Made by a program: the position numbers and the translations under genes. A stretch of 64,000 nucleotides of DNA from Chaunax sp. Z400 (lineage: Eukaryota; Chordata; Actinopteri; Lophiiformes; Chaunacidae), in the NCBI GenBank assembly GCA_037577475.1, contig CM075184.1:10311594-10375593 (forward strand). The letters are read 5' to 3'. Shown here in pieces: positions 38,686-50,600 of this stretch. Position 1 is the first letter of the stretch. Every line of letters begins with the position of its first letter. The notes beneath the pieces were generated by a model. That model did not search any database. It was not told the origin of the DNA and was given only the letters and a program-made list of their open reading frames with translations.

Positions 38686-41600
38686 TTGTCCCTGAGGTCA
38701 CATGGGGTCAGTCCTGAGAGCTGCGGGAGCAGAGGGGACAGGTGGGTGGAGGGGGATCTGAGACAGTCACAGTAGCCTGGGGGAGGTGGTAGGAGACTCA
38801 GGGCTTTGACTTCCACGCTCTTATATTCCTGGCATCAGCGCACTAGTAGACAGACCGAAGCCCCTGAAGCCTCTCCAAGCCCCGCTCCTCCATGGAGAAG
38901 CTATTTGGAACACTTTCATTATTAACCTCCCTTTCTTCTCCTCCTCCTCAATCCTGACACCAAACCCCTGCCCCCATGCCTTCCCCGTCTCTCTCCCTCA
39001 CTCTCTGATCCTGCCGTCTGTGCTGATAGAGTACATAATGTGGCTGGACTTCAAGCCAATGTGTTACACTTACATCCAGACGGTAGTGCAGAGTAAGAGC
39101 ATGAAATTGGTGACGTATATTCAAAGTGATTGTATGGAAACGTTATATGAATTACATTTCATGTAATTTACTGGTACAGCATTGGTTTAACTGGGTGGTG
39201 TGAAGCTAATTGGCAACCATAACATTTTAACTGTATTTTTAAAGGGTTAGGGTGACCATAGTTACATCTGAATACTGTAATTCTAATCATTTCCACTCAT
39301 CAATTCTACTAGCAAATAACATTAACCAACAGCAGGCTTGACATACTAGAAATCGTACAAAATTCCATTGTGATCCATTCTGAAACTGAAAGCTGCATCA
39401 TCTCAGGAAAATAATGCAGAGATATATTTTCTGGCCACTCAGGGCAGTGGAATAAGATGTAAACACAACAGTGAAATACTATAATTTTGTTGTTAGGGCG
39501 AATGTGTTTGCAAGAAGTTGCTCGCATATCCAGCAGAAACAGAGCAGCATTAGCATCCACTTGGAGTCTGAAGAAAAATATGTGTATTTGTAGCTGCTAA
39601 ATGTAAGATTTGGGGCCATAATACAAAGTCATAGTCAGATGCTTAATCCCTGTGTTTTGGCCACAGCAAACAATAGATAGTCATTTGATCATTGTGTCTA
39701 TAAAAATATAGTTTTTTTCAACAATTCACCTGTAGATCAAGCCTTCTTCTTAACCCTTCTGTTGTCAAATCTGACTGATTTACACGTTTTTCTCTCTAAA
39801 AACAATGTAGTTAATTTCATCTGTTTGTCATGACGTTCCATGACTTTGTTCACACATTTCATCTGAACACACAAAATACATTTAGAGAATTTGTATAAAA
39901 TTTTGGATGTTTTATTGAACTTGTTAACATCCTTGGTGTTCCCGGTCAAAAATGACCAGTCATTAGAAACGCCCCTTTTTTAGCTCCCATAGCAACCTCC
40001 AGGTATATAAAGCTTTTTTGAGGCCTTGCTCACAGTTCATTCTGTGGCAGCACGATGGCCAAGTGAAATGGGGAGTTCAAAACTTCACAAGAACCTGAGT
40101 TGAAAGAAAGATGAAACACAATATTAGGTAATAATATTTGTATTATTATGGATTTATAATCAGCTAAAGTGGAGCAGTCGTTTTTGACCGGAACACCAAA
40201 CTACAGGAGGGTTAATTAAAAATTTCTATATTATTCGCACTTGTTAAGTTTGATTAATTATTCTATCAATTTTCAAGTATTAATATATCTCACAAAATGT
40301 AAAGAAAATATCTATACAAGCTGCGTTCTGTATAATACCCATTGATCAGAAAACTAGATATATTTTGGCTTTTTGATACAATTGTTAAAGCTTTCAATAA
40401 ATGCACAAAGTGTTTTGACTGAGTAATCTAGGGAGACCCACTGATATTTACTAGTATGCATGCTGGGTCACCTGTACATGGTTGATTATGAAGAGATTGT
40501 GCAAAAGAAAAACAGGAGAGACCTTTAGGAATCAAGGTTTCATGGCCAGTGTGCATTCTTACATGTTACCTGCAAACAAGATGGCTGAAAGTTTGATTTC
40601 TAATTAGGGGACAGCAGACTCATACTCAGCAACAAAGAAGCATTTTCTCTCAAATGTTAGCATCAAATCAGTATGTACACACAGGCCATTTAAAGACTTC
40701 AAAGTTCAGCTTTGGCTGCAGGGGTGAAAGCTTAACATCCCGCTAACATCCCTCGACAGGCCTGGGGGCTAGCAGATAAAAAGCTTAAAATCCAAACAGC
40801 AAAGAATCTCTCTCCCCTGGTTTGAGCCTCTCCAGCCTCAGTGCGATCAATGTGTTTTAACCTTGCAAAGGATGTTTAAAAATTCTAATTCCATGTTAGA
40901 TGTTAGTTTATAGTCCCGTACAGCTGTTGAAAGGGACAGGGTGTGTTGGGGAAAGAACTACACTAAATCTTTTCTCCAGTCAGCCTGGTTGGAGGATGGC
41001 CCTAGTGATGAGACAGAACAAAAGAGCTGAAGCATAACGGTTGCTTCTTTTAACGCATCTCAATCTGAGACGCTGTCGTCTGAAGGGATGCAAAAACAGT
41101 ATTTGTGCAAATGTCTTGCTGGTTTCCCAACACATCTGTCTTGTTTAGTGATGTAAAAGCAAGACCACAGAGAGAAAGCTGAGGAGACATGGGAGGAGGG
41201 AAGCTCTCTCCGGGACAGGGAAGCGGAGGTTGCCTAAAAGACTAACATTTTTAACATTTGCTTTGTCAACAGTCAGTGATTTTTATACTTTGTGCAGAGT
41301 GTGTTCTCCAGCACTGATGTTTTCTTTGGTGGCAGTGAATTGTAGTCCCGGCAGATTGCCTCAGCTCTTATAAATTTCACTTTGCACGCACTTCATTGTT
41401 CACACTATGACAAAGTCACACCACATGTCCTTGGGGTAATGTCAAATTACTCCACAACACAATGGCACTTTACCTTTGAGTGATGCATAGTGTTTCTGCA
41501 CCAACCATGACTCAAGGCTTAAGAACGCCCATCCATCAGTCATGTGCATGATTCAATATAAGGAGACAACACCAAGCAGAGCTTGTCTATAGACTTAGAA

Positions 41601-44600
41601 TATAGGCTAGAATACATATATGTATAAATAGCATGCACTTTGGTTTATTTGATGCCATGTGTTAAAATCTGCTTGGAGGTCACAGAGTTATTGAAATGCA
41701 TCACAGTTTTCAATTAAAACATTTGCAACATTGACCAAAACATTTAGGAGTCTAAATGCCTTCAGGTAAGCAATAATGTCCAGAATCTACAGCTTTTATC
41801 TTGGAGGAAATATTTATACTGCATTTGTACTGAACATTGCATGTGAGAAAATTACTGAGATTGTGGTATGATATCAGCAGCAAAGCACATGTCTTAGCCT
41901 CTACTAATGCTTTCAAATTAGCTGATGAATACAGTGATATTGAGGCGAATACTTACTTCACCAGCATCACATTGTACTATGTCATTATACGCTGATGTGT
42001 TTGCCTCAAGGTTAGAGATTCAGGTTCTGTAACAGGAATGGTGCTAGCTTGTTTTCCTCAAGACAATACACCTGGGATTGTCTTTCTTTCAGTGGTTACC
42101 ACTGCTGGTGTTCCCTTGAGCAAGGCAATTAACCGGTAACTGCTTCAATGAAGTTACCTTGAGGCAAGTAGTAGAAGACTACAGTTCTCACATGTGGATG
42201 TTAACAATGCAACAAACAAAAGGTAAATTCAGGTTGCTCCATCTGCTCTTATGTTGATGGCAATGCGGGCATCAGCAAAACTGAATTTAACCCAAGTTAG
42301 AATGAACCAATTTACAAGATGTAGCAGTTTGCCTTGAGCTAAGGCAGCTACAGCTGAATGGGCAGGACTGTAATGTGAAAATAAGATTATTAGAAAAATA
42401 ATCATTCAGATATCTTAGCTCCTACAGGTTTTCCATATTTGCTTGGATGTCCACACTGAAAGTCTAGCTTGAAAACTAAACTTCAAGCAAAAAACAAGAT
42501 AAAAACATTTAGCTATGTAAAGAAAATGCTCCATCAGCCTCCAAGAAACTCAGGGGGCAGAGCCCAAGTCTTCATATTTAATGTCATTATGTTGAGTAAC
42601 GCATTTTTTCATAGGGCACACACTTTCACCAAAGGTGGTACAGAGGAAGCAGAACAATCTGGTCAAACGTCAGCACATTATCCACATTAGAATAGGGAAT
42701 AACCTTTATAGTTTTTGCACATTTTCTTTTAGAAATTAGCTGCAGCAGTTGATGCAGAGGTGGTTTTACAGTGTGTGGACATCCATGGGTTAATTCTGAA
42801 ATCTTAGAATCATTTATTGATTAGTAAATATTGCAATATAAAATATTTCTATGTTAAAAATGATCATTACCTCCACCAAGGAGGTAATGTTTTTTGCTGG
42901 CATTGGTTTGTTTGTCTGTGTGTTTGTCTGTTCGTAGGATTACACAAAACCTACGGAAAGGATCGTCATGATTCTTGGTGGGAGGGTTGGGCGTATGACA
43001 AAGAACAACCTATTTAATTTTGGAATGGATCCGGATAAAGGGGTAGATTCTTTCTTCAGTTTACATTGTGAAATTTTGGACCATTCTTGCCAATTACACA
43101 TAAATTACCTGACAGGTTACCATGAAACTGGGTGAAAGGGTGGTTTGTGTGCCATGGAAGATATCATTGAATTTCTGAGCTACATCCTGAAGAAATCTGC
43201 CATTAGTGAAACAGTTTTGTTGAATAACAAACTAATAATGATACCAGTGTGATTCCTAATTCTATGGGCAGGTTTTCAAGGTAAAGGAGTCATATTATGA
43301 GGGTCAAAATATGATGGGACTATTGCTTTAAGGTGCAGCACAATGACATAATGTGGAAACTGATCTACCTTGGTGGAGATTTGAACTCTCTGAGGTCTGT
43401 CTAGTTATTATACTGTTATTACAAACATACTTTAACTTTTGGAAGGGTCACACACTCTTTCCTGTTCCAAGGTGGGCAAAATAGGTGATCTGCAGGTTGG
43501 ATTCTGCAGTTATCTGCAGGATAACAGTGACTTCAAAAGTTCAGGATCATCTTCATCATTACAAGAGGCAAAGCGAGTTCTGTGACTTTGTACATTTTTC
43601 TGGATTTTTTTATATATCAGCTGCTGGGCCAACTGGAATAGATTGTTCAACAAGGGGTTGCATCACTGGAAAGTCTCCCTTCCAAATTAGGTTATTTAAA
43701 AAGAAGTACTCCTGATGTCGTTGATGTAGCTTTCTAACTTCCTCTCTGGCTAACATTCACCATTTAGCTTCCCTGCAAAAGACAGTGCTATTAGCTAAAA
43801 GCTGCTAGTGACAGAAAAAACGTGAAGACTTGAGTCATTTCCTGCAAGTTTGTAGATCTTACCTTTTTCAGCCGAAGAATCCCCTCTTGTGTCTGCGTGT
43901 CCGTAATGATCTCAAACATGGCTTGTTCATCTCCCTCCACAATGCCATATGTTGACTTGGAATTTTCACCAATGTCTCTATCATTTGCTTTAACCTTTCC
44001 CCCCATTTTTCCTATCGGCAGGTCTTCAGGGATCACAAACTCGTACAAACCTGGGGAGGAATAGACACAAACATAAATCTAATCTTATTAAAACATTATG
44101 GGGCATTAAAGTAGTGCATCTTCTTTACACATAACAGCAGTTCGACAAATTAGTTTCTGAGCAGCCTGCATGATGAAATTGCCGAAATTACATTATTTTT
44201 CCACATTATGAGCAATCAGGAAGACTCAGAGCACCAGAATTTTTTTTCTTCTCCTAATTTGATTTGGTGTTTAAGATCATGAAGTCACTCACTTTTAGAA
44301 AACTTTGGTGGATTGTCGTTGATGTCCATTAGCGTGACGGTGACGGTCGTCGTTCCAGATAAGCCCCCCATGTGACCTCCCATGTCCTTAGCCTGAATAA
44401 CCACCAGGTACTCCTCCCTCATCTCCCGATCCATCCCATGAAGAGCAACTTTTATGGTCGCTGGAGGTGGAAACAGTTCATAACACATTAATGCAATTAT
44501 AAACATGACTGATATGCTCTGCACATCATAAATGATACTCAGGCAAGTATGCATGGACAGACACAAGTTAGGCATAATGTAACCTTCATGCCCACCTGAC

Positions 44601-47600
44601 TCCTACTATTTTAGACCATGACTTTATGAAATAACGACTGCGAACCAAGCAGCAGTGAAGAATTCTATGCAGGTTTATTCTCACAGAAACACAGTGTGCT
44701 CTGTGAACATGGTGAGGTGATCACGACTGAGCCAATCCCAGCCCTGAAAATTGGCCGTTTGTTTTTGAATGTGTTGTTCCGCTGTCTGCTGTCATTTGTG
44801 TTCTGATTGAGTGTGAAATATGCTGTCTGTCTTGTATAATCTTGAATATTGTATGCAGAATGGACCTTATTGACTCTGCCACGGCGCTGAATATAAAAAG
44901 GGCTCAGCACCGGCATATGCAGATAATCCACTCAGGAAACAGAGGCCTGCAGGATCATCAAATGAATATAAAACCCCTCATAAAAGCGGGGCTCTGGCTT
45001 GACACCCCGCCTTGCTTCTGAGCTGCCTCAGACAATGACAATATGCTTGGCTATGATGAAAAATGTGGGAGGGGTTAGGATGTTGTCTGTGCTTGCATTT
45101 TGTATTCTTTGGGTAGATTTCACTGAGAGATGCAGCACAATCACAGGTTCAGGTTTGCTTTTGGAGGTCACACACTGCGCTGATGATCTAAACAGATAGA
45201 GGATATGACCGGCTGCACTGAATATTCTAAACAATATAGCTAATATAGGAAGGAACTTGCTGTTTAGATCATTTCATGAATAGGCATCTTATCACATACA
45301 GCAAGATTTATTTTAATATTGTGTCACTGGGGTTGGGTAATTTTCCCCCACCTCAAGCATTAACATGTTTCAATTATAATTACTCCCTAAGCTCTATAAA
45401 TTATTAATGCCACGGCACAAAAAGAAACCCATGAAACCTAGAATCATGTTTCAAGCAGAAATCATTAAATATCAACCTATATAATATATACATGTTGTTT
45501 CAGATGACGTTCCAATAGAAGATGTTAAATTTGTACACATAAGTCATCTTTTTATTTACATACATAAAGAAAATGCTGGGACCAGTTATATAACATTGTG
45601 AATGGAGTGATCCTATAACACATTTATTAAAACATGAATGAATTAATGTCTTCATTTAAAAAGTTTTAAATGGAGTGTGAACACAAGGGTTCTCAGTATA
45701 TTTTAATGATGATAATTAACATGGTGTTTTAACCTAATAGAGCACTGTAGAGTAGAGTACCAATTTTCACTGTCCAAATCTTAGACAAGACAGAGACAAT
45801 GAAAAGAGTCCAGTTCTTGTCATAAGCAGTGAATCCAAACAACCTTAAGGTGCTTATGAAGACCAAAAGGATCCATCCTAAACTGAGCAAAGAGAAATGG
45901 AATATTAAAAAAAAACTTTGTGAAAAAAAACACCACAAATTATGTATTGTATCATCTCATCCTTGGGACATATGGGACATACAGAAAAAGAGTTGGTGAG
46001 TTACATTATCAAAATAATAAGAATATTAAATTATTTGCATAACACATTTCATACAAGAAATGCTGCTCCAAGTGTTCTACAACAAAGAATCCACATGTTC
46101 AAAGTGCTAAAAATGAGTTAAATCAGGTAAAAGTAAAATTCTGATGTTGTAAGGCAAAGCACAAATGAGTTTCATTTCTCTGGAAGGTAATATCTAGTTA
46201 AACGTTCCATTGAGGAGCTACGTTTTCAGCATTTTATTAAAAAACAAATATCCAGTGAGCTGGCTTCCCTGATGTCTATGGGTTGTGTGTTCCAACGGTT
46301 TGGGCCATAATTAACAAAAAGCTGCATATAATAATAATTACTTGTCTCCTTCACGTTTTAAATGTTTAGAGATAATCAAACTAAGATGGCTGTGTGATAT
46401 GTGGGCGTAAGCTGCAATGATAATCTCCCAAAACTGCATAAGAAGCCTGATTTTAGTGCGTACTCTGACTGACATTAACAAGATAGGTCCACCTCTTCTA
46501 TAGTCCAAACAAATTAATCTGTTAAAAAAAAGAACAGAACAAACACAAATGTTTGGTGCTCCCTCCTCCGCGAACACAAACATATTTCACCCATCCTGTT
46601 AGGAGAAACATTCTCATCTCTGTTGATCATTGTTAATTATTCAAATTAATTCCTAATCACTGAAAGGGGAGAATAGACAAACACTCATTTCCATAGATAT
46701 TTGCTCTTTTTTTTTTTTTTTTCCACCGACCATTAACCAAGTGATGAATTGGGGCACAATGTTTATTTATTTATCGGATGCTTTTCATTTCCAATGTGTC
46801 GTTGTAAGTGTCAAATGCATTCTAATGGTTGTTTCCCTCTTACCTTTTATTTTCATTAACATTCATTAAAACATCTGGCTCACTTGAATGAGCCATCTGC
46901 ACGTGCTCCACAGCCACACAAAGCATGAATGCTAATCCTTAAATTGTCCGTTCAGTGCACCTCTAAAGCCACGTTCTGGCTGAGGATGCTTTGAAATCGT
47001 GATGCCTATAGCGGCGAGGGTGAGCCCAGTTTCTTCTTGTTGAACCGAGGCTCGGTCCAAATTATGTACATAAATTTTACAACTCCCTTTTTTGAAGCTT
47101 GTTTATTGTGTGCTGTTTTCCAAATTGTGAGCAGTCGATTTCCATCTCATTTTTTATTAATGTCATTTCAGCATTATTTAATCATATAGCTTACAGACAC
47201 ATGTTCAAAAGTCAGCTGAAAAAGCAATTAAAGATCCAATCTGGAATCTGTTTTGAGATAACTTTATGCATGATGACACTGCTGAAGAGTTTGCCTTGTG
47301 AAGGGAAGAAGTAATTATTATCATTATTACATTGAATTCATAATGCAGGGATGTTACACAGCAGCATATGAGCGCTGGCCCATTTACCATTTAGGACGAC
47401 CAATCAGCTAATGGCAACACGAAACCAGCCATGTTGCCCAGCCACGCTCATATGAACTTTATAATTTTATAGTTTTAATAATGAATTCCATGCAGCCCCT
47501 TGTTGAACCATACAGTGTAACTGATGATCCGATGACCTAAACCAGGACAGACAAAGCAGAGGAAGCATTGCAGTAGCCTTGGTGTAACCTACTGATAGGG

Positions 47601-50600
47601 TCACACATTTTGTCCTATTCTTCCTGCACTACCCTGACTGGTTCAACCCTCATGTTGTCATAAGTGTCAGAAAGGATTCACCACTATCTTTAAAAGCAGA
47701 GGGAGCCCCCTCAGTGATCTTTTTTTTTTCAACTTGAGATTTGATTACTTGTCCTAGAGTGACCCAAATGTTAGAAAAAAGTTTAACATTTCTTTATATT
47801 TCCATGTTAGCTATACACAAAAAGGACACAAATATTGTCTGAGGGTCAATTTTGATCCACTAAACATATCACTACTTTGCCAAAAAGGTAACAAAATGTC
47901 ATTGTTGTCTCCCAGTAAAATGCAATAAAATACCACTGAGCACATTTCTGCTACTACTAGGTGGTACAAGTGCTATCTCCTGGTACATGTTGTTCACACC
48001 TACTGTATGCAGTACCTTGAGCAATAATAATAATAACAGTAATTAAAATGTGTCCCCTGATTAAATGCAGTATTTCTGCATTCAAGAATAGCTTTTGGGT
48101 TTAAAACTACATTAAACTGCCTTATTTAGAGGATTAGAGAAGTTTGGTTTTGACCATCAGGACAAGGGGAATGTTAAGACCACGCAAGGTTTAAGACACA
48201 GGGTCATTTTATTAGGCAGCTTGCAGTCATCTGTAATCAATACTGTGTCTATCGGTGGTTGTTGGTGGTTGACACTTTTAAAATTAGATTCTAAAACATT
48301 CAAATTTCCATTGCAGAGATATTTTGTTATTGATCTCAGACAGTTCATATTTATTAGAAGAAGCACACGGGTGTACTGCTCAAACCATGTGAAAATGAAA
48401 GTGTAACTAATATAATATTACTAGTTCATTTTTTTGCTGTGGATTGTGTAGACCAATACATCAATCTATTTTAGATCAATAACATTTAAATTCTATTTTA
48501 GGAAACACCATCTTGTTTGGATGATGCAGTGGGATTATTATATAGAGAGAGGTACCCCTCCGCCCCATATTCATCAGCCACTACCGGTGTGTATATATGG
48601 TGGCTTCATTTGTGATATCATTAACTGCTGTCTGACATCCTGACAAAGATCTATGTGAGATCAAAATGTTAATGAAAGCCATCCACTCCATATTTCAGTT
48701 GTTTGAAATTATATGCCCCTGGTAATGCGCAATTTTGCCCTACCGAACTGTTGCTGTGTTGAAACGTGTGAGCAGCTGTAGAGAGAAGGGGTAGAGACAG
48801 GGAGAGAGGCTGGGAGTCTTAGTTGAAAGCATCCTCATGCAGAGATAATCTACAAGCATTTTAAAAGCAGATGGGCTGAGTTACCTGCAGTCCTGTTGTT
48901 GTTACACACTTTTGTAAATTAAACCAACAATGGCAGCTCGCCTTTAGCGCACAATTTGCAAATGTTGTCCCTTAAGGTTTTGCTGAAAAGAGATACATAA
49001 TGATGCAGACATCTACATAGAAGTTAACAACATACTTGCTGACATGTTTGCCTTGTGGTCCTCTCGTAAGTGCTTTTTACTTTGCTACTCTAAAGACTTT
49101 TGCATCTCCACCTGCTGGAACCTGTGACACCTGCCAGCCACGCATTATGCAGATTAAAAAGTCACAGGGGTCACCAGTTAGCATCCTGTCTGGCTTCTTT
49201 CCAGACCACAAAGCCTTTTGACATAACAGGAAAAAATAGAGATAGGTGATTGTTCAGCTCAGGTCAGCCTAAAAGAGAACTTTCCTTATTCTCCTTCGAA
49301 TTTGTAAAGTTTTTATGCATGAAAATAATTTATTTACAATGCAAATTTAGAGATGAGGAGTTTATTGTATTATTTATTGTATTTATTAAGTGTTTTTGTT
49401 CAGTAAAAATGAAAACTAAACTGATTCCTTCAGTCTGACAAAAAGCACAAGCCCGTATTTGTACACTTAGCACCTCGGCAGGGTGGAGAGGTTGACTCAC
49501 CGGATCTCTTGCACTTTTAATGGAAGACCCCTGCTTGTAAATTTCCCCACTGTGGGACTAATAAAGGGATATCTTATCTTATCTTATCTTTAAATCCTCA
49601 GTGTTGGCAACACTCGGCTCCACAGCCCAAACTAAGGCAACATCAATGCATTTAACCTGATTTAAAACTATAAATATTAATGAATTTGCCTGAACGTGTT
49701 TGTTGCCTGCCTTAGAACTGATACTGCTAGAAGGATGACCCTACTGCCTAAATGGCTGCTTAAAGGAGCCTCTGTTGATGTACAGCAGAATGTTCATGCA
49801 TATTCATACAATCAGGATCAGTTTACCAAGTAGCTCAGACTTCACAGCCAAAAAGCAAAACTGATTTAAATATTCAAACATTTCTGTTATTCAGTGAAAA
49901 GTTTTATTGGGATTCATATAATTCTGCATAATCAGCGTTACTGTTGATCTGTCCGTTGTCAATGTTTTCTTTTTTTATCGTTCAGTCGGCATTTTCTCCA
50001 TAATTATTGTCCCGAAGAACAATGCTGAGTACCTCCAAGCTGTTGTGTGCAAACATGTATCCCTAAAATGTCCACTTTCATGAGTTAAAAAATAAGGACG
50101 TGTTCTCATCTCCGTGACAACACATTCTAAGAACTGCAGTGGGTTTTTAAATGGTTTATTCTGTTTACTAAATAATAGAAAATGTCTCCATAAAGGAAAA
50201 CTAAACTCTTCAGATTATGATAAAAGCATTTGCCTCCAACAGGTTACCCTGAATATCTTAAAAATAGTCAGCGCCTGTCAACATTTATAATATGAGCTAC
50301 TATTACAAAGAGAAACACTGTGATATTGTTGTACATTTCTCAGATATTGATTGGTTAACGGTGAGAATATTTTATCCTAGTCATAAAAAAACTAGAATGA
50401 TATTCTCCACTGAATACTAGCTGCATAAAAGCGGCTGCAGATCCAACATTCAGCTTTTGGGGGTCTGATATATAACTTTAAACAGGCCTCTGTTGGACAC
50501 ACTTATCTGGAGATAACCTTACATTCTACATTTTGACTTGGGGTGACTTTGTAAGCTCATTCATCTAAGTTAATGCAGGTAATGAAAAAGGACGTCCGTT

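Larger units (their letters stand above)
36194..43862 (-). other. cdh8 intron 6
   Basis: A 7669-bp intron. It contains the mini Tc1 repeat, the GA tract, piggyBac-type element B, a SINE fragment and the CCTCCACCAAGG element. The segment 37620-37960 may be another dispersed repeat but I could not define its ends. Confidence 0.85.
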
